Program-made: the position numbers and the translations under genes | Assembly: GCA_050258415.1 (NCBI GenBank) | Contig: JBLMYS010000271.1 | Location: 1 to 13,304 of the forward strand | Reading direction: 5' to 3' | DNA length: 13,304 nt | DNA from: JAAXKN01 sp050258415 | Lineage (GTDB): Bacteria; Bacteroidota; Ignavibacteria; Ignavibacteriales; SURF-24 | The notes under the pieces: generated by a model | Database searches by the model: none | Told to the model about the DNA's origin: nothing | Seen by the model: the letters and a program-made list of their open reading frames with translations, nothing else | Part shown: piece by piece, positions 7,054-13,304 of the stretch | Layout: each line of letters starts with the position of its first letter | How positions within the stretch are numbered: position 1 is the stretch's first letter

Positions 7054-8409
7054 TTATCCCACAGTAATGCCCTTAATAAACCGGTACATGAATTCAACGC
7101 CGTCATAGAATTCCTTTACTCCAATGCGCTCATCCTTGCCGTGCGCGCGCATATCCTCCATATCCAGAAACATTCCTGAAACACCATAAACCGGAATTCC
7201 CGCTTTCCTCAGGTGCTTGCTGTCTGTGGCGCCGGTGGAGATAAAAGGGGTAACTTCCACTTCGGGCCACATAGTGCCGGCAATCTCTTCAATTACATCC
7301 ATGATATCTTTCCTAAGAGGGGAAAGGGGTGAAGGAAAAGAGGCGTATGGACACGTAACTTCAACCTGCGCGTCGTTAATAACCGATTTAAGGGTATTCA
7401 TTACATTTTCAATATTATCATCAGGAAGCATCCTGCAGTTGACGTTTGCGCTTGCCGTCTGAGGCAGCGCGTTATCGGCGTGGCCCGCGTGAAGAAGGGT
7501 TGCAACGCATGTTGTGCGCATGACGGCGTTGTAATAGGGGTTGACAGAGGCAACGCGTTCTGCGGCCTCAGCATCCACAGGGGTTTTAAGAAGTGCCTTA
7601 ATATCCTCTTTGACCTCTCCTGTTTCAGTCTCAAGCGCGCTTTCAAAGAACATCCTGGTTGTTTCATTGAGCCTTACCGGGAAACTGTATTCCGAAAGGC
7701 GTGTAAGTGCCCGTGCAAGGCGGTATATTGCGTTATCCTTAACGGGAAGGGAGCTGTGGCCACCTTTGTTATGTGTTTCCAGCTTAAAGTTTGCAAAAAT
7801 CTTCTCACCGGTTTGTATTTCGAGCAGTTTCGGTTTGCCCTCAAAGAGGCTCCCCCCGCCGGCGTCGAGGTTAATTGCAAACTCGGCCTCTATCAGTTCG
7901 CGCCTGTTTTCAAGAAGCCATTTTACGCCGTTTGCATCCCCTCCTTCCTCATGTTCTGTAAGGGCGATGATTATATCGCGTTCAGGCATAAAGCCCTCAG
8001 TCTTAAGGCGTATAAAGTTAGTAACAATATCGGCGGCCTCGTCTTTAATGTCCGATGTCCCGCGGCCGTAGAAATACCCGTCCTGTTCTAGGAAAGTGAA
8101 AGGGTCAGTCGACCAGTCGGACCTAAGCGCCTCAACTACATCGAGGTGCACGATAAAAAGAATTGGTTTTAACCTGCCCGTGCCGCGAAACCGGGCAACG
8201 AGGTTCATATTCTTTGGCTTTGGTCCCGTGAGTTGTACATCGCTTTCCGGGAAGCCTGCATTTTTTAGTCGTTCAGCCATCGCCTGAGCAGCCTTTGTGC
8301 TGCCCAGGTTCTGCGTTGTATTAATATTTATGAGCTCGCTGAAAATATCGCGTGCAAGTTTCAAATGGGGTTTAAGTTCGGTGGAAGCCGGATCTATTTG
8401 CGGTTTCAT
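7054..8409 (-). CDS. M20-family zinc metallopeptidase (carboxypeptidase/aminoacylase type)
   Basis: This 451-residue protein has the full M20 metal-site layout: HLD (His88, Asp90), the bridging Asp120 in GRGTSDIKDE, the catalytic/ligand Glu pair in EHEEGG (Glu154, Glu155), Asp182 in NLDAGGG, and His423 in the C-terminal AHGKDERI. The lid or dimerisation domain carries the HNKGGHSSLP motif (His218) near residues 210-222. Family members hydrolyse peptide or N-acyl-amino-acid amide bonds with two zinc ions. Length and motif spelling fit the PM20D1/CPS1-like or ArgE/DapE-like branch, and the exact substrate cannot be read. No signal peptide is seen, so it is probably cytoplasmic, in contrast to yeast and animal relatives. 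AGGAG (minus strand, 8415-8419) is well spaced from the ATG. It starts 83 bases downstream of the kinase gene at 8493, so cotranscription is possible. Confidence 0.92.
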   Translation of the reverse strand: MKPQIDPASTELKPHLKLARDIFSELININTTQNLGSTKAAQAMAERLKNAGFPESDVQLTGPKPKNMNLVARFRGTGRLKPILFIVHLDVVEALRSDWSTDPFTFLEQDGYFYGRGTSDIKDEAADIVTNFIRLKTEGFMPERDIIIALTEHEEGGDANGVKWLLENRRELIEAEFAINLDAGGGSLFEGKPKLLEIQTGEKIFANFKLETHNKGGHSSLPVKDNAIYRLARALTRLSEYSFPVRLNETTRMFFESALETETGEVKEDIKALLKTPVDAEAAERVASVNPYYNAVMRTTCVATLLHAGHADNALPQTASANVNCRMLPDDNIENVMNTLKSVINDAQVEVTCPYASFPSPLSPLRKDIMDVIEEIAGTMWPEVEVTPFISTGATDSKHLRKAGIPVYGVSGMFLDMEDMRAHGKDERIGVKEFYDGVEFMYRFIKGITVG

Positions 8410-8492
8410 TATTGCTCCTGAAAAACAAGAAAATGTAAATTTGATATGATAAGGTAAACATTTGTGTTTTCATGAGCAATCGCCCGATTATT

Positions 8493-10367
8493 CTAATTTA
8501 CTCCTGCCACAGGCAGCAGGAGTGAAAACTCAGTCCCTTCATTTAACCGGCTCGTGACATTAATGGACCAGTTGTTCTTCAGCGCAAGCTCCTTGCAGAG
8601 CGCAAGCCCCAGGCCTGTACCTTTTTCGCCGTTGGTACCTGAGGTGGTAAACAGCGATTCAATTATGAAAACCTTTTCCATTACTTCTTCTGTCATACCG
8701 ATTCCGGAATCGGCGACCCTGAGTTCCACGGAGTCCTCCAGTATTAATGAGCTTAAGGATATTTTCCCCCCTTCATTTGTAAATTTCAGGGCATTTGAGA
8801 TGAGGTTTCTCAATATCGTATCAAGGCTGTAGAGGTCTGCAGTTACATAAATATCTTTTTCTATGAGGTTCTCAATCTGAACCGATTTATTCATTGCCGC
8901 GGAGGAGAACAGCGTTGTGGATTCATATACCACGCTAAAGAGGTTCAGTACTTCAGGCTTGAACTCAATTTTCCCGGTCTGAAGGCGCGACCATTCAAGA
9001 AGGTTGGTCAACAGTTCGTACATCTTTTTTGAAGATGAATGCAGAGCCGATGCATATTCTTTAATATCTCCATGGCTAAGGCTCTCAAGGTTGTTGACAA
9101 GGTCTTCGGTAATTCCTATAAATCCTGTAAAAGGGGATCTCAGGTCGTGTGCCAGTATGGAAAAGAACTTATCTTTTGTGGCATTTGAATATTTCAGCTC
9201 TTCTGAGTATTGTTTAAGAAGGAGTTCTGCTTTTTTCTTTTCAGTTATTTCAATTAAAATCCCGGTGTATGAGAGTTCCGTGTCTGAAAGTGAAGGTACA
9301 GCTTTTGCCTGGAACCAGCGTTTGATGCCGTCGATGCAAATGAATTCCCCTTCATATTCCCACTTGCTGGTGTTTTTTATCGCTTCAGCAATTGATTTAG
9401 CCATTCTTTGCCGGTCTTTTAATGGGATAAACTCTGCCAGGTCCCAGTCAGGGTTCATTAAATCCAGCTTTCTGCCGAAGAGCTGAGATGCTTTTTCATT
9501 AAGGTATGAAAAGTAAGCCGATCCGTCCTCCCTGATACAGTACTGAAAAACGATTCCGGGGGCATTCTGTGCCATGTCGCTTAGTTTTCGTTCACTTTCA
9601 ATGAGGCGGTCTATGGCTTTTCTGCCTAGGGTGATGTCCCTGAAAATGCCGAATGTACCCAGAAACTCGCCCCTCTTTCCGAATCTTGGTGTGGCAGTAA
9701 CGAGGAGTGTTTTTTCCTGGCCGTTATTAAGCTTAATCACGGTTTCAAATACGCTTTTATGTCCCTTCCGTCTTTCAGAGGTCTCGACCAGCACCTTTTC
9801 AAATTCGTTGGTGCTATAGAATTCGCTTAAATTCCTGCCTGTAAGCTTTCCGGGAGCAGTGCCAAAAATTTCCTCTCCCATGTGGTTGGAAAATATGAAA
9901 TTTTCGTCAGGATCTACAAAGCATATTCCTTCGCCAGTGTAATCGACAAGAAGCCGGAAGTACGATTCATTTTTTTTAAGCTCTTTTTTTTCGGCAGCTG
10001 ACTTCAAGGCCATTTTAATTGAAGCAAGCAGTACGGCAGGGGATTGGCCCTTTGCCACAAAGCCGTATGCTCCTGTTTCTTCAGTTTTCCTTATCAGGTT
10101 ATTATCCGTGCAGAATGAATAAAATATAATTGGCAGATCTTTTGCCTTCAGGATCTCAGAGGCAGCTTCGAAGGCTGAGATTCTGCCCCCAAGGCTGATT
10201 TCCATCAGTATCAGGTCAATTTCCGCCTGTGCAGACTTGATCATTTCAAGGGCTTCTTCTCCCGAAAAAGCATGTATTACATTATATCCCTCGCGCCCGA
10301 GCCACTCATCTTCCGTCATCATGGTGTCAGCTTTATTGCCAACTAATAATATCATTGTCTGTCTCAT
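8493..10367 (-). CDS. Hybrid sensor kinase: degenerate receiver, two PAS domains, HisKA, HATPase_c
   Basis: This 624-residue cytoplasmic protein starts with a receiver-like domain (residues ~5-122). It continues with PAS domains (~133-250 and ~262-378), a HisKA domain with phospho-acceptor His407 in AHDLRSP, and a HATPase_c domain: N-box NLISNALKF (Asn525), G1 ADSGIGM (Asp553), G2 GTGLGLAL (~583). The kinase half looks active. The receiver half is not normal. The phosphoacceptor Asp is Glu56 (DLILMEIS), and the usual acidic pair after the first strand is Gly-Asn (ILLVGNK). Ser84 and Lys106 (FVAKG) are kept. It therefore probably cannot be phosphorylated conventionally and may act as a binding or regulatory module. 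A receiver placed N-terminal to the kinase is also found in REC-PAS-HK proteins that act as intermediates. No clear ribosome binding site precedes the start, and Met5 is a possible alternative start. Confidence 0.9.
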   Translation of the reverse strand: MRQTMILLVGNKADTMMTEDEWLGREGYNVIHAFSGEEALEMIKSAQAEIDLILMEISLGGRISAFEAASEILKAKDLPIIFYSFCTDNNLIRKTEETGAYGFVAKGQSPAVLLASIKMALKSAAEKKELKKNESYFRLLVDYTGEGICFVDPDENFIFSNHMGEEIFGTAPGKLTGRNLSEFYSTNEFEKVLVETSERRKGHKSVFETVIKLNNGQEKTLLVTATPRFGKRGEFLGTFGIFRDITLGRKAIDRLIESERKLSDMAQNAPGIVFQYCIREDGSAYFSYLNEKASQLFGRKLDLMNPDWDLAEFIPLKDRQRMAKSIAEAIKNTSKWEYEGEFICIDGIKRWFQAKAVPSLSDTELSYTGILIEITEKKKAELLLKQYSEELKYSNATKDKFFSILAHDLRSPFTGFIGITEDLVNNLESLSHGDIKEYASALHSSSKKMYELLTNLLEWSRLQTGKIEFKPEVLNLFSVVYESTTLFSSAAMNKSVQIENLIEKDIYVTADLYSLDTILRNLISNALKFTNEGGKISLSSLILEDSVELRVADSGIGMTEEVMEKVFIIESLFTTSGTNGEKGTGLGLALCKELALKNNWSINVTSRLNEGTEFSLLLPVAGVN

Positions 10368-10608
10368 AAATCATTTTTGAAGTAAAAACTGAAAAAGTAC
10401 TGCGGGAAAACAATAACCAGGGAGCCAGGATGTTTTTCAAGGAATTTGGGCGGTTTTTGCGGAGCATAATTTTCTGCTAAAATTTTCCCGTATCAGGCAT
10501 ATTATCGGTAATATTAATAAAAAATAAAGGGATAAAGCATCGAATTATTTTACTTCAGCGATTTCGGCCTGAGCCTGAAGCAAGATTTAACGCATGAGAA
10601 TGAAAGAT

Positions 10609-10643
10609 CCGGGAAAAGGATACATATAAATCCTTTTTCCCGG
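10609..10643 (-). terminator. Long hairpin after the Spy-like paralogue B gene
   Basis: CCGGGAAAAGGAT (10609-10621) pairs with ATCCTTTTTCCCGG (10630-10643), leaving one unpaired T and an eight-base loop. It lies 19 bases beyond the stop of the minus-strand gene at 10662. The minus-strand downstream sequence (ATCTTTCATT) is only weakly U-rich. It is the main feature of the 294-base gap 10368-10661, where no credible gene was found. Confidence 0.6.
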
Positions 10644-10661
10644 GTCCTCCCAAAGGTTGGA

Positions 10662-11234
10662 TTATTTTGTTTGCATACCGCCGGAGTTCTGGTTCGCGGT
10701 TGAATAGACGACGTCTTTTACTTTCTGCCACCACTGGCGTTTAATCTGGACATATTTGTTTTTCTGAACGTCGTTGTCAAACACGTTCAGTAACTTTTTG
10801 TCGGCTTTAAGGTCGGCCTTATGATACTCCGACATCAGGTCCTGAGCTATTGCCGTCTGATTGGCCCTCCTGTTGCTTCCTGTATTATCGGGGTTGGGAG
10901 CGGTGCTGCCTGAATTGCTGGAATCGGTCATGCCTCTTAAGAAATCCTGCCTGGTTGAAGTTATGCTGTTATAATAATCGAGCAGTATATCCCTGATCTT
11001 GCCGGACTTGTCGAGTGAGAGGCCCGTCTGCTGAGCCAGACTGACGGCAAACTGAGCGGCATAGCGGTTAAAGGAGGTATCCTGTGCCATGGAATTACTT
11101 TGCCCCTGCCCGATTGAAGGAGTGGGTGGAATTGAGACTCTGGGAGTATCCTGCTGCGCATAGGCCTGAAGGGTTAATGCAAAAAACAGAGCTGCAAATG
11201 CCAGGGTTTTAATTATATTTATTGTTCTCTTCAT
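10662..11234 (-). CDS. Small secreted Spy-like protein, paralogue B
   Basis: This 190-residue protein has a signal peptide (residues 1-26, AYA before QQ), no lipobox, a Pro/Ser/Gln-rich N-terminal stretch and two helical blocks separated by an S/N/G linker. It clearly matches the 6338-6937 product. Block one shares LAQQ-G, ILLDY and RQDFL. Block two shares DLM-x-x-Y-x-KAD-x-x-ADK, then DND-x-QK-x-KY-x-QIK-x-QWW, VK, VYST and a terminal SG-x-MQ. Block one here (TGLSLDKSGKIRDILLDY) is closer to the Spy/CpxP helix than in paralogue A. Function is unknown; a periplasmic chaperone-like or stress role is only a suggestion. AAGGAAG lies just upstream of the start on the minus strand. It sits between a sensor kinase gene and an EamA transporter gene, each apparently transcribed separately. 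Confidence 0.8.
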   Translation of the reverse strand: MKRTINIIKTLAFAALFFALTLQAYAQQDTPRVSIPPTPSIGQGQSNSMAQDTSFNRYAAQFAVSLAQQTGLSLDKSGKIRDILLDYYNSITSTRQDFLRGMTDSSNSGSTAPNPDNTGSNRRANQTAIAQDLMSEYHKADLKADKKLLNVFDNDVQKNKYVQIKRQWWQKVKDVVYSTANQNSGGMQTK

Positions 11235-11284
11235 TTTTTTCTTCCTTACTTTGTTACTCTTTGTTTGATAAAGGCGTTCTACAG

Positions 11285-11698
11285 CTAGAGTAAGAGTACG
11301 AACGTGCCGGCAACGATAAGTATTCCCGCAAGGGCGGTTTTCAGTGTCAAAGGTTCGCTTAAAACGATTGCGGAGAGGATAAAAATCATGGGAAGCGAGG
11401 TTTTGTCTATTGCGGCGACCGAGGAGGCATTTCCTTCCTGGAGCGCCCTGTAGTAAAAAAGCCAGGAGGCGCCGGTGCAGAACCCTGAAATAACAAGAAA
11501 CAGGAAAGACCTGCGTGGTATTGAAGTGAGATCATGCATGGAACTGCGGAAAAAAACGATTGTCCATGCCAGTATAAGAACGACCACGGTACGGATTGCC
11601 GTAGCGAGGTTGGAATCTATGTCCTTAACTCCTATTTTACCGAAAATAGTTGTAAGTGCCGCAAACAATGCCGATAAAAGCGCGTATAGCCACCACAT
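11285..11698 (-). CDS. Half-size EamA/DMT-superfamily membrane transporter
   Basis: This 137-residue protein is almost entirely hydrophobic, with about five membrane spans (residues ~3-20, 32-50, 63-84, 93-113, 118-137). It matches one EamA unit. The region YYRALQEGNASSVAAIDKTS followed by LSEPLTLKTALAGILIVAG resembles the central and closing helices of drug/metabolite transporters. Full-length EamA proteins have two such units (~300 residues, ten spans). A single unit of ~140 residues is a known compact form that presumably dimerises, so this is not necessarily a truncation. The substrate is unknown. An AAGGG-type ribosome binding site lies upstream on the minus strand. The gene ends 51 bases before the start of the Spy-like paralogue B gene, so the two could share a transcript. 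Confidence 0.85.
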   Translation of the reverse strand: MWWLYALLSALFAALTTIFGKIGVKDIDSNLATAIRTVVVLILAWTIVFFRSSMHDLTSIPRRSFLFLVISGFCTGASWLFYYRALQEGNASSVAAIDKTSLPMIFILSAIVLSEPLTLKTALAGILIVAGTFVLLL

Positions 11699-11865
11699 GT
11701 TATTACCCTTAAATGTAAAAAACAGCAGTCCTGTAATACACCCTTAATTATTTAATATAATCATAATCTCATAAAAATAAAGGCCGGTTTTTAGTCCAAT
11801 GTGATTTTTGTGTAAAACGGCTGGGATAATCTGCCATTCCTAAATTTATAAATAAAAGGTGCACT

Positions 11866-11895
11866 CACAGAGTCCTGACAGATCAGGACTCTGTG
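11866..11895. terminator. Perfect 13-bp hairpin with tetraloop
   Basis: CACAGAGTCCTGA (11866-11878) pairs perfectly with TCAGGACTCTGTG (11883-11895) around the loop CAGA. On the minus strand a TTTTATTTATAAA stretch follows nine bases later. It could end the barrel-protein transcript about 250 bases after its stop, or be a structured element of its own. Confidence 0.5.
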
Positions 11896-12062
11896 TATTC
11901 TCTTTGTTGATTGTATTAATACATTGTTGATTGTGGCTGGGATTTCGGCTTTCGGGTGGCTGAAGGTTTTCAGTGAAAGCCCTGTTTTCCTTAGTTTTGG
12001 GATCGTTTTGAGGGTTTTCAGGTGGCTGGGAATTAGCGTTTCGGGTGGCTGTGACGCGGATC

Positions 12063-12125
12063 ACCAGGAAATCAATTAAAAATTAAAAATTAAAAATTAA
12101 AAAGGAAGAAGGGAGGGCATGGGAG
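12063..12125 (+). repeat. Heptamer array (TTAAAAA)x4 with shared flanks, second copy
   Basis: Four perfect TTAAAAA units lie at 12076-12103, preceded by ACCAGGAA (12063-12070) and followed by a GGAAG/GGGAGG purine run. This is the same arrangement and orientation as at 3847-3925. Here it lies 3' of a minus-strand gene, so its orientation relative to the gene is reversed. Confidence 0.9.
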
Positions 12126-12146
12126 GTAAAATAATCCCATAATGGA

Positions 12147-12890
12147 CTAAAAATTATGATATAAGCCGAGATAGTAGGCGTAATGTTTATAGGAAGTAAT
12201 GCCGTTACCGAGTTCAGAGGAAAAGAGGACCTGATAATTCTTTACTACCGTTACTCCGCCGCCAATATGAATTCCTGTATCATTACCTGCGTTGACCAGA
12301 GCAGGGGACTGGTGGAAGAGTTCAGTGCCGAGGAAAAAATTCTCTGAAAAGTTATACTGGATTAAAATGCCAGAGAAGGTCCAGTTTTTATTTTCGGGGC
12401 CGGGATTAATCCAGTAGCCTCCGCCGCCATAGATTGTCCAATTGCCGATATCCTTCTGGAGCCAGATTGGGAGATAGAGCTGAGCCTTCCCGTTACCGAG
12501 TCCGCGGGAGGCGTTACCCGTAGGGAGTTCGGCAATAGGGAATGTGCCGATATCGGGCAGATAATCCGACTGTTCAACAAAGCGGTATTTAATACCGATC
12601 TCGGTATCGCCGTAGCCCAGGTTTGATGGTGCGTTTTTGGGGGAACTGAATGCAAGGGGAAGGACGACATGGAACTGAGTATTAGGCAGAATGCCGTAAT
12701 TAAACTCAACCGCGGGGCCTACGCCTGTTGTTCCCGATTCATCAAAGACGCCTGTAGAGAAGAGGTATACCTCGCCGTGTCTGAAAGGAACCGGTATAGG
12801 GTCATCGGTTCTGAAAGGCGGTCCCGCAAAAGCTTTAGTATTAAGCAAAAACGCTATACATACAGCAAAAAAAGCCAAACGTTTCATCAT
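12147..12890 (-). CDS. Outer-membrane beta-barrel protein (phenol meta-degradation 'transporter'-like)
   Basis: This 247-residue protein has a signal peptide (residues 1-22, AFA before GP). The mature chain opens with GPPFRTDDP and then shows repeated amphipathic strands rich in Gly, Tyr and Phe, with tight turns (LGYGDTEIGIKYRF, YGGGGYWINPG). It ends LYHNF, with a C-terminal Phe as in BAM-inserted barrels. Its opening and the GxGDTxIGxKYRF strand resemble proteins annotated as MetA-pathway phenol degradation or 'transporter' barrels, whose biochemical role is poorly defined. It probably sits in the outer membrane; any substrate is a guess. Translation may start at either of two adjacent ATG codons (12890 or 12887), with only a weak ribosome binding site. 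It is divergent from the SatD-like gene, with 283 bases between their starts. Confidence 0.75.
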   Translation of the reverse strand: MMKRLAFFAVCIAFLLNTKAFAGPPFRTDDPIPVPFRHGEVYLFSTGVFDESGTTGVGPAVEFNYGILPNTQFHVVLPLAFSSPKNAPSNLGYGDTEIGIKYRFVEQSDYLPDIGTFPIAELPTGNASRGLGNGKAQLYLPIWLQKDIGNWTIYGGGGYWINPGPENKNWTFSGILIQYNFSENFFLGTELFHQSPALVNAGNDTGIHIGGGVTVVKNYQVLFSSELGNGITSYKHYAYYLGLYHNF

Positions 12891-12944
12891 CGTCTCACTA
12901 ATTGCCCATTAATAATAATATAAAAATCCCCTCATAAATTCAAT

Positions 12945-12986
12945 TTCCCGGAGCCCCGGCCAGGGCGGGAGGCTGAATTCCGGGAA
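12945..12986. other. GC-rich structured stretch in the divergent intergenic region
   Basis: TTCCCGG (12945-12951) pairs with CCGGGAA (12980-12986), and the next bases AGCC (12952-12955) with GGCT (12971-12974), with a five-base bulge. It stands out from the AT-rich surroundings between two divergent starts. It may be part of the 5' leader of the barrel-protein mRNA, but the role is unknown. Confidence 0.35.
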
Positions 12987-13054
12987 GTGGCCGAATAATC
13001 TTTTAAAACAACTTGCTATTTTGGTAATTATGTGCCAATTTATGCTATTACAAA

Positions 13055-13132
13055 TATAGCCCTATAAGGTTATAAATACTAATTATAACCTTACAGGGTT
13101 ATAATGGAACTTTATAGCCTTACAGGCTTATA
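13055..13132. promoter_or_regulatory. Operator-like array: three 20-bp dyad repeats at 29-bp period
   Basis: Three related 20-mers lie at 13055-13074, 13084-13103 and 13113-13132, each start exactly 29 bases from the next. The consensus is TATARCCYTAYARGG with a TTATA end. The middle copy has perfect 7-bp arms (TATAACC/GGTTATA). Spacers of nine bases differ in sequence. The array ends 41 bases before the start codon at 13174, and a TATAAT (13100-13105) overlaps the middle copy, so a bound protein could block transcription. The spacing and symmetry fit cooperative binding by a dimeric regulator, which is inferred. Confidence 0.75.
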
Positions 13133-13173
13133 ACAGGTAATGCTTTCGACATTTTCTCATAAATACTAAAAAT

Positions 13174-13304
13174 ATGCTAAAAGCCGTAATAACTGGCGAC
13201 CTGGTTAAGTCACGCAGACTGGAACATAACGCTATGGATGCTATAATCCATTCGTTAAAGGATACATTTGACGAGATCAATAAACGCTTTCTGGATCAAC
13301 AGGG
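13174..13304 (+). CDS. SatD-like protein, N-terminal fragment (cut by window end)
   Basis: Forty-three codons plus two bases are visible, with no stop before the window edge. The product begins MLKAVITGDLVKSRRLE, a hydrophobic strand followed by G-D-x-x-x-S, which matches the opening of SatD-family proteins (typically xAVITGDxVxSRxL). A helical segment follows (AMDAIIHSLKDTFDEINKRF). Many Bacteroidota members of this family are about 200 residues and are said to carry a C-terminal DNA-binding region; that part is outside this window. No ribosome binding site is evident; the leader is A-rich. The dyad array immediately upstream suggests tight control, possibly autoregulation. The call rests on a short stretch and could change with the full sequence. 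Confidence 0.6.
   Translation, partial: MLKAVITGDLVKSRRLEHNAMDAIIHSLKDTFDEINKRFLDQQ

Larger units (their letters stand above)
11699..12146. other. 448-base intergenic region without a credible gene
   Basis: Between the EamA gene start and the barrel-protein stop lie a perfect 13-bp hairpin (11866-11895), short direct repeats, and the second heptamer array. TTGTTGATTGT occurs at 11904-11914 and 11924-11934. TTTCGGGTGGCTG occurs at 11950-11962 and 12039-12051, with a variant at 12016-12028. The only open frame (11846-12064, minus, GTG start) has no ribosome binding site and a low-complexity N/P/Q-rich product, so it is not called. A noncoding RNA is possible but unproven. Confidence 0.6.

Noticed and set aside
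7480..8091. Long plus-strand open frames opposite the M20 peptidase gene
   Set aside because: They lie antisense to a gene with all catalytic motifs, and their translations show no recognisable domain.
11285..11698. EamA gene as a truncated pseudogene
   Set aside because: Single-unit EamA proteins of about 140 residues are a known form, and the frame is intact with its own start, ribosome binding site and stop.
11846..12064. Minus-strand 72-codon open frame with GTG start
   Set aside because: There is no ribosome binding site, the product is low-complexity, and it contains the perfect hairpin and short direct repeats; more likely noncoding.
13055..13132. Three regularly spaced repeats as a CRISPR array
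   Set aside because: Repeats are 20 bases with nine-base spacers and vary in sequence; CRISPR spacers are about 30 bases or more and repeats near-identical.

Overview
The window looks like part of a chromosome from an Ignavibacteria-type member of the Bacteroidota/Chlorobiota group. The best evidence is the pair of type IX secretion (T9SS) C-terminal sorting domains with the PNPFNPSTTI...VYDALG...GIYIYRLEAG pattern typical of that class. Moderate GC, several signal peptides ending in A-Q, and outer-membrane barrels ending in an aromatic residue fit this. No phage, plasmid, insertion-sequence, CRISPR, rRNA or tRNA feature was seen.

Layout. Positions 1-3846 hold three plus-strand cell-surface genes: the 3' part of a secreted repeat protein, a porin-like outer-membrane protein, and a full-length paralogue of the first repeat protein. 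The repeat proteins carry about 29-residue YD/W repeats and nearly identical sorting domains. A TTAAAAA heptamer array and a CCCGG terminator follow. Positions 4023-6248 encode a soluble histidine kinase with four PAS domains. From 6338 to 12890 every gene is on the minus strand: a small secreted Spy-like protein, an M20 metallopeptidase, a sensor kinase whose N-terminal receiver domain is degenerate (Glu at the phosphoacceptor position), a second Spy-like paralogue, a half-size EamA transporter, and an outer-membrane barrel protein. The window ends with the first 43 codons of a plus-strand gene that resembles SatD. It is preceded by three 20-bp dyad repeats at an exact 29-bp period.

How the genes relate. 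Most genes appear to be single transcription units separated by hairpins, not one operon. The common theme is the cell envelope and signalling: surface-exported repeat proteins, two barrels, two periplasmic Spy-like proteins and two sensor kinases. Neither kinase has a response regulator with an output domain nearby, so their partners are presumably elsewhere.

The most interesting items are the SatD-like gene's operator-like array, the degenerate receiver fused to a kinase, the two-member family of small secreted proteins sharing a D-N-D-x-Q-K-x-K-Y/QWW signature, and the abrupt near-identity of the two sorting domains, which suggests gene conversion. A composite dispersed repeat (heptamer array with shared flanks) also occurs at two distant intergenic sites.
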